Of a DNA stretch of 64,000 bases, positions 50,841-59,085 are shown in pieces. Below the pieces are notes generated by a model. That model did not search any database. It was not told the origin of the DNA and saw nothing but the letters and a program-made list of their open reading frames with translations. Source of the DNA: Achromobacter marplatensis (GTDB lineage: Bacteria > Pseudomonadota > Gammaproteobacteria > Burkholderiales > Burkholderiaceae_B); NCBI RefSeq assembly GCF_002209535.1, contig NZ_NJIG01000019.1, positions 39,825-103,824 on the forward strand. The letters run 5' to 3'. The first letter of the stretch is position 1; each line of letters opens with the position of its first letter. A program made the position numbers and the translations under genes.

Positions 50841-51074
50841 ATGAGCGAACTGACCTTGAATAGCACTGCCCGCCTGACCGACGCGCTGGAGCGCGACCTG
50901 CTCCGCGGCGCTCTCGAGAACCAACCGAATTCCCACCCGCTGACCAACCTGAAGAAGGCTGGCCAAACCGTGATGGCCGCTGTCGCCAGCGTGTTTGCCT
51001 TCATCGACGAAGTTAACGAATCGATGAACAAGGCCCGCGCCGCCAGCTCGCGCTTCTCCGGCTCTCAGTGGTAA
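50841..51074 (+). CDS. small protein, unknown function
   Basis: Unknown protein of 77 aa. A polar N-terminus (TDALERDLLRGALENQ, helix) is followed by a moderately hydrophobic stretch (TVMAAVASVFAFIDEVN) and a Ser/Arg-rich tail. No signal peptide is seen; the hydrophobic part is too short and charged at its end to be a sure membrane helix. GGAGAAG precedes the ATG. It has its own strong promoter and a hairpin after the stop, so it is a one-gene unit. The middle has the look of small stress-regulated membrane-associated proteins, but no family is recognised. Confidence 0.75.
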   Translation: MSELTLNSTARLTDALERDLLRGALENQPNSHPLTNLKKAGQTVMAAVASVFAFIDEVNESMNKARAASSRFSGSQW

Positions 51075-51090
51075 GACCAGCTGCGCTGGA

Positions 51091-51120
51091 CTGAATCGCG
51101 ACCGATCTCCCGCGATTCAG
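51091..51120 (+). terminator. hairpin after small protein
   Basis: CTGAATCGCG and CGCGATTCAG form a perfect 10-bp stem with a 10-nt loop, 16 bp after the stop of the small protein. There is no T-run. The rest of the gap up to 51322 holds no gene or clear signal. Confidence 0.5.
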
Positions 51121-51322
51121 CCCGGCGCGCTGCCGTTGCAACGGCCTGCTTGGCCGGTCCAAGCACCCCGTTCGGCGGACTCCGGCGCCTGCCCCTCACC
51201 GGCGCCATCGCGCCGCGCCGGCTCCCCTTCATGCTGTTGGGAGCCCCCGCGACGCCCTCCCGGCCCTGCTGCCGCACCCCTCCTCTCGGCGTTTTCCCTA
51301 GCGCCCGATTCGCCGTTCTTCA

Positions 51323-51352
51323 TTGACAGCGCGCGAAGCCCCTACCGATAAT
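51323..51352 (+). promoter_or_regulatory. sigma-70 promoter of peptide binding-protein gene
   Basis: TTGACA (51323-51328) and GATAAT (51347-51352) with an 18-bp spacer give a strong promoter. Transcription would start near 51359, leaving a leader of about 120 nt before the ATG at 51482, enough for small-RNA or leader control as known for peptide-transporter mRNAs in enterobacteria. Confidence 0.75.
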
Positions 51353-51481
51353 CGGCCCCTTGCCGTCGTGCCTGGCGCCAAAACACCGTAAGCCCCCGGC
51401 CGGCACCTGCTGCCCGCCCGGCCCGCCCGGTGGTTCTTGCACAGGCTCGATCCGGTTCGTTATCCATCCGGAGTTGTCACC

Positions 51482-53095
51482 ATGAAGTTGCGCACCACCC
51501 TGGCCCTTGTGGCCGCCGCCATCCCCTTGGCAGCCGCCCAAGCCCAGACGCTGAAGATCGGCCTGTCGGCCGAACCCACTTCGGCAGACCCCCACTATCA
51601 CAAGATGACGCAGAACGACGCGTTCTCCGCGCACGTCTACAGTTCGCTGGTGGGCCGCAGCGCCGACATGAAACTGACGCCCCAGCTGGCCACGTCGTGG
51701 AAGAACCTGGACGACCTGACCTGGGAATTCAAGCTGCGCGACGACGTCAAGTTCTCCAACGGCAAGCCGTTCACGTCCGAGGACGTGCTGTTCACGATCT
51801 GCCGCACGCTGAACAACGAAACCAACGTGTCGCAGTCCTACATGGACATGACCAAGCGCATCACCGACGTCCAGACGCCGGATGCGCACACCGTCATCAT
51901 CAAGACCGGTGAGCCCTTCCCGCTGATGCCCGCCGAACTGGCCCGTTCGCTGCCCATCGTCTGGAACGGCATCGTCGAGCACGGCAAACTGACGTTCGAC
52001 CCGAAGAAGGGTTGCGGCGTGACCGGCGCCTGGCCGACGGTGGCCGACTTCAACAACGGCAAGGACGCCATCGGCACCGGCCCGTACACCCTGAAGTCGT
52101 ACGTGAAGGGCACCGGCATCGAGCTGGTCCGCAACGAACAATATTGGGGCGAGAAGCCCTACTGGAAGGAAGTGAAGTTCGTGCCGGTGCCGTCCGCCGG
52201 CCCGCGCCTGACCGGCCTGTTGTCCGGCGACTTCGACATGATCGAAAACCCGGCCGCCCGCGACCTGCCGCGCCTGAAGGACAACCCGAAGTTCGGCTTC
52301 GTGGCCACGCCGTCCACCCGCCTGGTGTTCTTCCAGCCGGACGTGGGCCGCAACCCGAGCCCGTTCGTCAAGACGACCGACGGCAAGAACCCGCTGCAGG
52401 ACCTGCGTGTTCGCAAGGCTATTTCCATGGCCATCGACCGCAAGACCATCACCGCCCGCATCATGGACGGCATGGCCACCCCGGCCTACCAGTTCATGCC
52501 CGACGGCATGTTCGGCGCGCTGCCCAAGGCACCGGAAATCAAGTACGACCCGGAAGGCGCCAAGAAGCTGCTGGCCGAAGCCGGCTACCCGAACGGCTTT
52601 GAAATGACGCTGTCGTCCACCAACGACCGTTACGTCAACGACGGCCAGGTGGCCCAGGCCGTGGCCCAGTACCTGGCCCGCGTCGGCATCAAGACCAACG
52701 TGGACGCCATGACGGCCTCCATCTATTTCCCCAAGCGCGCCAAGCGCGAGTTCAGCTTCTCGATGGGCGGCTGGCCGGCGGAAACGGGTGAAGCCTCGGC
52801 GCTGTTCCAGCTGTGGGTCGCGTCCCTGGATTCGCCCAACAGCCTGGGCACCAGCAACTACGGCGGTTTCTCCAACGCTGATTTCGACAAGGTGTACAAG
52901 CAGGCCATCGTGACGGTGGACGCGCCGAAGCGCGAAAAGCTGCTGCAGGAATCCACCCAGATCGCCCTGGACAACGTGCCGCTGATCCCGCTGCACTTCG
53001 AAAGCAGCATCTGGGCCTTCCGCAAGGGCATCACCTACGAAGGCCGCCGCGACCAGTACACGCTGGCCACCTCGGTCACGCCCGAAAAGAAGTAA
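51482..53095 (+). CDS. peptide-type (family 5) ABC binding protein 1
   Basis: Periplasmic substrate-binding protein of 537 aa (SBP_bac_5, DppA/OppA/NikA type). The signal peptide ends at AQAQ (about residue 20). The mature start TLKIGLSAEPTSADPHYHKM has the family pattern. Further blocks are TWEFKLRDDVKFSNGKPFTS, GTGPYTLKSYVKGT and VRKAISMAIDRKTITARIMD. The ATG is 51482; an in-frame upstream ATG is not needed. It has its own promoter and a strong terminator, so it is made separately from the transporter genes further on. A close paralogue is at 55375. Confidence 0.92.
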   Translation: MKLRTTLALVAAAIPLAAAQAQTLKIGLSAEPTSADPHYHKMTQNDAFSAHVYSSLVGRSADMKLTPQLATSWKNLDDLTWEFKLRDDVKFSNGKPFTSEDVLFTICRTLNNETNVSQSYMDMTKRITDVQTPDAHTVIIKTGEPFPLMPAELARSLPIVWNGIVEHGKLTFDPKKGCGVTGAWPTVADFNNGKDAIGTGPYTLKSYVKGTGIELVRNEQYWGEKPYWKEVKFVPVPSAGPRLTGLLSGDFDMIENPAARDLPRLKDNPKFGFVATPSTRLVFFQPDVGRNPSPFVKTTDGKNPLQDLRVRKAISMAIDRKTITARIMDGMATPAYQFMPDGMFGALPKAPEIKYDPEGAKKLLAEAGYPNGFEMTLSSTNDRYVNDGQVAQAVAQYLARVGIKTNVDAMTASIYFPKRAKREFSFSMGGWPAETGEASALFQLWVASLDSPNSLGTSNYGGFSNADFDKVYKQAIVTVDAPKREKLLQESTQIALDNVPLIPLHFESSIWAFRKGITYEGRRDQYTLATSVTPEKK

Positions 53096-53116
53096 TCAGG
53101 TCCGCCTGAACGACAG

Positions 53117-53145
53117 AACGGCTGCCTTCGGGCAGCCGTTTTTTA
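53117..53145 (+). terminator. intrinsic terminator with TTCG loop
   Basis: AACGGCTGCC and GGCAGCCGTT form a perfect 10-bp stem closed by the very stable TTCG tetraloop, followed by TTTTATT. It lies 22 bp after the stop of the binding-protein gene. Confidence 0.95.
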
Positions 53146-53205
53146 TTGCCCAGCCACTAGAGCCGGCGCTGGGAACACGCCTTAGGGCCGCGCCGTGGCC
53201 ACCCC

Positions 53206-54126
53206 TTATGGCCGCCCCGCCGGGCCCGCCGCCAGCGCCTGGTCCAGTTCCCGGGACAGCAGTTCGATGAACGCCTCTGCCTTGGGCGGCAGCACCCGCC
53301 CCGGCATCACCTGGATCTGCAGCGTGCGCGATTGCAGTTCGGCGTTGGAAATCGGCACGGCCACCAGTTCGTCGCGCCGCAGGCTCCACGCCACCGAGAT
53401 ATAGCCGCTGAGCATGATGGCGTCCGTGCCGAACACGAAACCGTGCAGGGGCGAGGAATCGTTGCAGGTCAGCACCGGGTCCAGTTGCACCGATTCCAGC
53501 GCGCAGCCCATTTCGAAGAGCTGGCGCGTGGTGGTGCCCGCCCCGGTCAACGCCAGCGGAAAATCGCTGAGGTCCTGCAGGCTGACGCTGCGGCGGCCGG
53601 CCAGCGGATGGTTGGACGCCATGACGGCGTGCACCGGCGCCCGGCGCGAATACCGCACGCTGACCCCGTTGACCCGTTCGGCGATGAACGTCATGCCCAG
53701 ATCGGCCCCGCCTTCCGCCACCCGGCGGCTTACCTCGGCCGGGGATCCCACGAAGAGGTCGAAGCGGATGTTCGGCCGTTCCTGGTGAAAGCGCGCCATC
53801 ACCGAAGGCACGAAGATGCGCGCGACGCCTTCGACCGCCGCCACCCGGATCTCGTTGCGCGCCATGCCGCGGGCGGCGGCGATCTCCTGCAAGACCGACT
53901 CGGCCTCAAGCATGGTGCGCCGGGCGTGCACCAGCAGCAACTGGCCCGCCGGGCTCAGGACCATGCCCCGGGCGGCGCGCTCGAAAAGTGGCGCGCCCGC
54001 TTCCTCTTCCAGCTTGGCAATCTGCCGGCTGATTGCCGACACCGCCACATGCAGGCGCTCGGACGCGCCGCTCAGGCTGCCCGCCTGGGCAACCTCCAGA
54101 AAGTACTTCAAGGCGATTCCGTGCAT
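53206..54126 (-). CDS. LysR-family regulator
   Basis: LysR-type regulator of 306 aa. The HTH is in residues 1-62 (LKYFLEVAQAGSLSGASERL, ISRQIAKLEEEAGAPLFER). The effector domain follows, with IRFDLFVGSPAEVSRRVAEG. The ATG at 54126 is preferred over a TTG two codons upstream. It is divergent from the desuccinylase-like gene at 54307 and lies inside the peptide-transporter locus, which it probably regulates. The gap contains an AT-rich stretch (54165-54210) suited to promoters and operators. Confidence 0.87.
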   Translation of the reverse strand: MHGIALKYFLEVAQAGSLSGASERLHVAVSAISRQIAKLEEEAGAPLFERAARGMVLSPAGQLLLVHARRTMLEAESVLQEIAAARGMARNEIRVAAVEGVARIFVPSVMARFHQERPNIRFDLFVGSPAEVSRRVAEGGADLGMTFIAERVNGVSVRYSRRAPVHAVMASNHPLAGRRSVSLQDLSDFPLALTGAGTTTRQLFEMGCALESVQLDPVLTCNDSSPLHGFVFGTDAIMLSGYISVAWSLRRDELVAVPISNAELQSRTLQIQVMPGRVLPPKAEAFIELLSRELDQALAAGPAGRP

Positions 54127-54306
54127 GCTCAAGCCTCGCTGCCGGCGCAGACCTTTGCCTTTTTAGCAAAGCTACCGATAAATATTCTAATTGTAGAGAA
54201 AGCTGCCAAACTCCTAGAATTCGCGGGGACCGCATCGCACCGGTGCGCGAATGAAGCTCGCCTGGCCCCAACCCCTATACAATCCCCTCGCTTCATCGGA
54301 GTTCCC

Positions 54307-55278
54307 ATGCCCACGTCCCCGTCCGCGCCCCGTCCGCGCCCTTTCCTGCTTGCCTGTCCCGACCTGTCGGCCGAACGCCTGGGCAATACGGATACGCCGG
54401 GCGTCTGGCATTTCGATTCGGGCGTGCCAGGCAAGCGGGTCATGCTGAGTGCGCTGATCCACGGCAATGAGCTGTGCGGCGCCTGGGCGTTGAAGGAAGC
54501 GCTGGCTGCCGGTCTGCGTCCGCGCCGCGGTTCGCTGACGCTGGCGTTCTGCAACCTGGCCGCGTTCGACCGTTTCGACGCCGCCAACTACGCTCCCGCG
54601 CGCTTCGTCGACGAAGACATGAACCGCGTCTGGAGCGACGACAAGCTGGGCCTGCCGATCAGCCAGGAACGCCGCCGCGCCGCCGAGATCCGCCCGTGGG
54701 TGGAACAGGCCGACTGGCTGCTGGACTTCCATTCGATGAGCAATTCCGACGTGCCGCTGCAACTGACCGGCATGGAACAGCGCAATATCGACCTGGCGCT
54801 CGCGTTGGGCAACCCCGCCACCATCATCGCCGACGCCGGCCATGCCGCCGGCGTGCGCATGCGCGATTACGGCCGCTTCGGCGAAGCGGGCGACAACGGC
54901 ACGCGTTCCCTGCTGATCGAATGCGGCTTTCACGGCGCACCCGAGGCGCGTGGCGTGGCGGTCGACCAGATGGCGCGCTTCCTGCTGGAAGCCGGCACGG
55001 TCGATGCCCAAGACATCCCCGCTGGCTGGGTCGCGCCCGGCGCCCCGGCGCAGCGCGCGCTGCGCGTGACGCATGCGGTGGCCGCCAAGAGCGCCGACTT
55101 CCGTTTCGCCGAGCCCTGGAAGGGCCTGGAAACGCTGGCGGCCGCCGGCACCGTGATCGGCTGGTCCGAAGGCGAACCCGTCGCCACCCCCTACGACAAC
55201 TGCGTACTGATCATGCCGTCCACCGCGAACCTGCGGCCCGGCGTGACGGTCGTCCGCCTGGCCCAGCCTATCGCCTGA
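54307..55278 (+). CDS. succinylglutamate desuccinylase/aspartoacylase-family enzyme
   Basis: Zinc amidohydrolase of 323 aa, paralogue of the enzyme at 21927. They share LSAERxGNTDTPGVWHFDSG, HGNELCGAWALK, GSLTLAFCNL and DEDMNRVWS. Zinc ligands are in LIHGNELCG and LLDFHSMSNS; the general base is in IECGFHG. The two proteins look alike over nearly their whole length, so they are a recent duplication within the genome. This copy sits between a LysR gene and the peptide ABC genes and may hydrolyse an imported N-acyl amino acid or peptide-like compound. CGGAG precedes the ATG. Confidence 0.84.
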   Translation: MPTSPSAPRPRPFLLACPDLSAERLGNTDTPGVWHFDSGVPGKRVMLSALIHGNELCGAWALKEALAAGLRPRRGSLTLAFCNLAAFDRFDAANYAPARFVDEDMNRVWSDDKLGLPISQERRRAAEIRPWVEQADWLLDFHSMSNSDVPLQLTGMEQRNIDLALALGNPATIIADAGHAAGVRMRDYGRFGEAGDNGTRSLLIECGFHGAPEARGVAVDQMARFLLEAGTVDAQDIPAGWVAPGAPAQRALRVTHAVAAKSADFRFAEPWKGLETLAAAGTVIGWSEGEPVATPYDNCVLIMPSTANLRPGVTVVRLAQPIA

Positions 55279-55374
55279 TCCGCATCCCTGATTCACCACG
55301 AGGGAGCGCCCGCCAGAGGCGCCCTTCGGCACGACGAGCACGACCGGCACTACCCATAACAACTAGGGAAAAAC

Positions 55375-57006
55375 ATGTCAGCCCAGGTATTCATCCGCAG
55401 CGCCTTGCTGGCCTGTACGCTTGCCGCCTGTACGGCGGCCGTCCAGGCCCAGACCCCGCCCTCTACCCTGAAGATCGGCCTGTCGTCCGAACCGACGTCG
55501 ATGGACCCGCACTACCATCAGGCCACGCCGAACGATGCGATGACCTCGCACATGTTCGAGACGCTGGTGGGGCAGGACGCCAAGATGGATCTGATCCCGC
55601 GGCTGGCCACGGCCTGGAAGGCGGTTGACGACACCACCTGGGAATTCAAGCTGCGCGACGGCGTGAAGTTCGCAAACGGTGAGCCCTTCACCGCGCAGGA
55701 CGTGATCTTCACGTTCTGCCGCGTGATGAACAACGAACAGTCCATCGGCGGCTCGTACCCCGCCGTCATCCAGAAGTTCGCCGATGTGCAGGCGCGCGAC
55801 GGCAACACGCTGGTCATCAAGACGCACAAGCCCTACCCCCTCTTGCCCAACGACCTGACCCGCACCGCCATGCTGTGGAGCGGCATCGTCCTGCACGGCC
55901 CCATCACGTTCGACCTGAAGAACAAGTGCGGCGTGACGGGCCCCTGGCCCACGGTGGCCGACTTCAACGGCGGCCGCGACGTGATCGGCACCGGGCCCTA
56001 CACGCTGAAGTCCTACGTGAAGGGCACCGCCATCGAACTGGTCCGCAACGACGGTTACTGGGGCGAGAAGCCTGCCTGGCCGGCCGTCAAGCTGGTGCCG
56101 GTGCCTGCGGCGGGCCCGCGCCTGACGGGCCTTCTGGCGGGCGATTTCGACCTGATCGAAAACCCCGCCGCCCGCGACGTAAAGCGCATTTCGCAAACCC
56201 CGGGCTACGGCTACGTGATCACGCCGTCCGTGCGCGTGGTGTATTTCCAGTTTGACGTGGCCCGCAGCCCCAGCCCCACGGTCAAGGCCGCCGACGGCAA
56301 GAACCCCTTGCAGGACGTGCGCGTGCGCCGCGCCATTTCGATGGCCATCGACCGCAAGACCATCGCCGACCGCATCATGGACGGCGCGGCCACCCCCGCC
56401 AACCAGTTCCTGCCCGACGGCATGTTCGGCACGCTGCCCCATCCGCCCGAACTGAAGTACGACCCGGAAGGCGCCAAGAAACTGCTGGCCGAAGCCGGCT
56501 ATCCCAACGGCTTCGAACTGGCCGTCTCGTCCACCAACGACCGCTACATCAACGACGCCCAGATCTCGCAGGCGGTGGCGCAGTACCTGTCGCGCGTGGG
56601 CATCAAGACGACCGTCGACGCGATGACGCGCTCGGTGTATTTCCCCAAGCGCGCCAAGCGCGAATTCAGCTTTGCGATGGGCGGCTGGTCGTCCGAAACC
56701 GGTGAAGCCTCGTCTTTCCTACAATACTGGGTTACCCGGTTCGACAAAGCGCAAGGCCTGGGCACCAGCAACTACGGCGGTTACGACAACCCCGAGTTCG
56801 ACGGCGTGTTCAAGCGCGCGCTGATAACCGTGGACCCGGCCGAGCGGGAAAAGCTGCTGCAACAGTCCCTGACCCTTGCACTGGCCGACCTGCCCAGCAT
56901 CCCCCTGCACTTTGAAAGCAGTATCTGGGCGTTCAAGAAGGGGCTGGCCTACGAAGGCCGGGCCGATCAGTACACCCTGGCCATGTCGGCCAAACCCGCC
57001 AAGTAA
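55375..57006 (+). CDS. peptide-type (family 5) ABC binding protein 2
   Basis: Periplasmic binding protein of 543 aa, paralogue of the one at 51482: TLKIGLSSEPTSMDPHYHQ, TWEFKLRDGVKFANGEPFTA, GTGPYTLKSYVKGTAIELVR and VRRAISMAIDRKTIADRIMD align closely. The signal peptide ends AVQAQ; an LAAC sequence at residues 16-19 could also be a lipobox, so a lipid anchor is possible. It is the first gene of the transporter operon, 45 bp before the permease gene. Confidence 0.92.
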   Translation: MSAQVFIRSALLACTLAACTAAVQAQTPPSTLKIGLSSEPTSMDPHYHQATPNDAMTSHMFETLVGQDAKMDLIPRLATAWKAVDDTTWEFKLRDGVKFANGEPFTAQDVIFTFCRVMNNEQSIGGSYPAVIQKFADVQARDGNTLVIKTHKPYPLLPNDLTRTAMLWSGIVLHGPITFDLKNKCGVTGPWPTVADFNGGRDVIGTGPYTLKSYVKGTAIELVRNDGYWGEKPAWPAVKLVPVPAAGPRLTGLLAGDFDLIENPAARDVKRISQTPGYGYVITPSVRVVYFQFDVARSPSPTVKAADGKNPLQDVRVRRAISMAIDRKTIADRIMDGAATPANQFLPDGMFGTLPHPPELKYDPEGAKKLLAEAGYPNGFELAVSSTNDRYINDAQISQAVAQYLSRVGIKTTVDAMTRSVYFPKRAKREFSFAMGGWSSETGEASSFLQYWVTRFDKAQGLGTSNYGGYDNPEFDGVFKRALITVDPAEREKLLQQSLTLALADLPSIPLHFESSIWAFKKGLAYEGRADQYTLAMSAKPAK

Positions 57007-57051
57007 GCACGCGGCGCCAAGAAACCCTGAGCCCACCAAGGAAATCATCAC

Positions 57052-58029
57052 GTGGCCTTGTTCATCCTACGCAGACTGATACAGAGTCTGTTCGTGCTGC
57101 TGGCCGTTTCGGTCGTGGTCTTCTTCGCGGTGTACGCCGTGGGCGACCCGATCGAACTGCTGGTCAGCCCCGAAGCCAGCCAGGCCGCCCGCGAGGCGAT
57201 GATCGCCCGCCTGGGCCTGGACCTGCCCGTGTGGCAGCAATACACCGGGTTCCTGTGGCGCGCGCTGCACGGTGATCTGGGCACGTCCTTCGTGCACGGC
57301 ATCCCCGCGGTCGAACTGATCGTGCAACGCATCCCCGCCACCTTCGAGCTCGTCTTCGTGGCCATCATGCTGACCTGTGTGGTCGGCATCCCGCTGGGGC
57401 TCGTCGCCGGCCTGTACCGCGACGACTACCTGGGCCGCGGCATCATGGCGTCGTCCGTGCTGGGCTTTTCGCTGCCGAACTTCTGGCAGGGCATGATGCT
57501 GATTCTGCTGTTCGCCGTCTGGCTGGGCTGGCTGCCCGCCACCGGGCGCGGCGACACCGTCACCGTGCTGGGCGTGCGCCTGTCCATCCTGACGGCCGAC
57601 GGCTGGTCGCACCTGATCATGCCGGCCATCAACCTGGCGCTGGCCAACATCGCGCTGGTGCTGCGCCTGACCGCCTCCGGCGTGGTCGAGGCCCGCAGCC
57701 AGGACTACGTGAAGTTCGCGCGCGCCAAGGGCGTCAAGCCCGGCCGCATCGTGCGCCGCCACATCCTGCGCAACATCCTGATCCCGGTCGTGACCGTGAT
57801 CGGCATGGAATTCGGCAGCCTGATCGCCTACTCCACCATCACCGAGACCGTGTTCGCATGGCCTGGCATGGGCAAGCTGCTGATCGACAGCGTCTACCAG
57901 CTGGACCGCCCCGTGGTGGTCGCGTACGTGATGCTGGTCACCCTGATCTTCGTGGTCATCAACCTGGTTGTGGACATCCTGTACGCCGCGCTCGACCCGC
58001 GCGTGCAGCTCGTGACCCCCGCTCAATAA
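57052..58029 (+). CDS. Dpp/Opp-type ABC permease 1 (DppB-like)
   Basis: Inner-membrane permease of 325 aa with about six helices. The N-terminus FILRRLIQSLFVLLAVSVVV is typical for DppB/OppB. The ATPase-contact (EAA) loop is AKGVKPGRIVRRHILRN. The start is GTG with CAAGGAA upstream. The stop is 6 bp before the next permease gene. Together with the next three genes it completes the importer. Confidence 0.92.
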   Translation: MALFILRRLIQSLFVLLAVSVVVFFAVYAVGDPIELLVSPEASQAAREAMIARLGLDLPVWQQYTGFLWRALHGDLGTSFVHGIPAVELIVQRIPATFELVFVAIMLTCVVGIPLGLVAGLYRDDYLGRGIMASSVLGFSLPNFWQGMMLILLFAVWLGWLPATGRGDTVTVLGVRLSILTADGWSHLIMPAINLALANIALVLRLTASGVVEARSQDYVKFARAKGVKPGRIVRRHILRNILIPVVTVIGMEFGSLIAYSTITETVFAWPGMGKLLIDSVYQLDRPVVVAYVMLVTLIFVVINLVVDILYAALDPRVQLVTPAQ

Positions 58030-58035
58030 TCCGCC

Positions 58036-58953
58036 ATGGCTAACTCTCCCAATCCCGGCCGCACCCGCACCGTCCAGCCTCTGGCTGAGACGCCGCAGCG
58101 CGCCTCCATCCTGAAGAAACTGCGCGCGCGCCCCACGGTGCGCGGTTCGGTGATCGCGCTGGCCATCCTGGTGGTCCTGGTGATCTTCGCCCCGTACTTT
58201 GCGCCGCAGAACCCGTATGACCTGGCCAACCTGTCGCTGATGGACGGCCGCCTGGCGCCGCGCCAGGCGCTGATGGACGGCAGCATCGCCTGGCTCGGCA
58301 CCGACGACCAGGGCCGCGACATGCTCAGCGCCATCCTGTATGGCCTGCGCATCAGCCTGATGGTGGGCCTGTCCGCCGTCGTGCTGGCCACCGCCGTCGG
58401 CGGCGCGGTCGGCTTGGTCGCCGCCTATGTCGGCGGCCTGGTCGACACCGTGCTGATGCGCATCGTCGACTTCATCCTGGGTTTCCCGACCATCCTGGTG
58501 GCGCTGGTGCTGCTGGTGGTGCTGGGGCGCGGAGTCGACAAGGTAATCCTGGCGCTGGTGCTGGTGCAATGGGGCCACTACGCCCGCATCATGCGCAGCC
58601 GCGCGCTGCAGGAGCGCCGCAAGGAATACGTGGAAGCGGCCGCCAACTTGGGCTTTCCGGCCTGGCGCATCATGGTGTTCCACCTGCTGCCCAACTGCCT
58701 GGGCCCCGTCATGGTGTTCGCCACCATCCAGATCGCCACCGCGATCGCGCTGGAAGCGACGCTGTCCTTCCTGGGGGTCGGCGTGCCGATCACCGAGCCG
58801 TCGCTGGGCCTGTTGATCTCCAACGGTTTCCAATACCTGCTGTCGGGCGACTACTGGATCAGCCTGTTCCCGGGCATCGCCCTGCTGGTGCTGATCCTTT
58901 CCATCAACATCGTGGGCGATCGCCTGCGTGAAAGCCTGGACCCCAAGCGATGA
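58036..58953 (+). CDS. Dpp/Opp-type ABC permease 2 (DppC-like)
   Basis: Inner-membrane permease of 305 aa. A cytosolic N-tail of about 35 residues precedes the first helix (VIALAILVVLVIFAPYFAPQ). WLGTDDQGRDMLSAILYGLR is the DppC/OppC signature. The EAA loop is AAANLGFPAWRIMVFHLLPN. Five to six helices. A 132-bp gap with hairpin repeats follows before the ATPase genes. Confidence 0.92.
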   Translation: MANSPNPGRTRTVQPLAETPQRASILKKLRARPTVRGSVIALAILVVLVIFAPYFAPQNPYDLANLSLMDGRLAPRQALMDGSIAWLGTDDQGRDMLSAILYGLRISLMVGLSAVVLATAVGGAVGLVAAYVGGLVDTVLMRIVDFILGFPTILVALVLLVVLGRGVDKVILALVLVQWGHYARIMRSRALQERRKEYVEAAANLGFPAWRIMVFHLLPNCLGPVMVFATIQIATAIALEATLSFLGVGVPITEPSLGLLISNGFQYLLSGDYWISLFPGIALLVLILSINIVGDRLRESLDPKR

Positions 58954-58960
58954 CGCCCAC

Positions 58961-59050
58961 CCCCGAAGCGCTACGCGCTTCCCCCTCAAGGGGGCATGCC
59001 TGCGGACCGGCAAAGCCGGCTCCGCGGCATCCCGATCGGGCGGCGCCCGT
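58961..59050. repeat. intra-operon hairpin repeat (CCCCGAAGCGC type)
   Basis: The gap between the permease and ATPase genes holds three hairpins in a row: GAAGCGC-TAC-GCGCTTC (58965-58981), CCCCC-TCAA-GGGGG (58981-58994) and CCGGC-AAA-GCCGG a little further. The text CCCCCGAAGCGCTACGCGCT resembles short repeats that are common in Burkholderiales genomes. Inside an operon it could trim or protect mRNA so that permease and ATPase amounts differ. Confidence 0.7.
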
Positions 59051-59085
59051 TGCACGCGCTGCCAGTGGCGCAATGGACAACTGAA

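Noticed and set aside
51121..51322. Possible small genes in the gap after the 77-aa protein
   Set aside because: Short open frames on both strands (60-70 codons) have no SD or domain and only GC-driven openness; the region holds no clear signal before the promoter at 51323.
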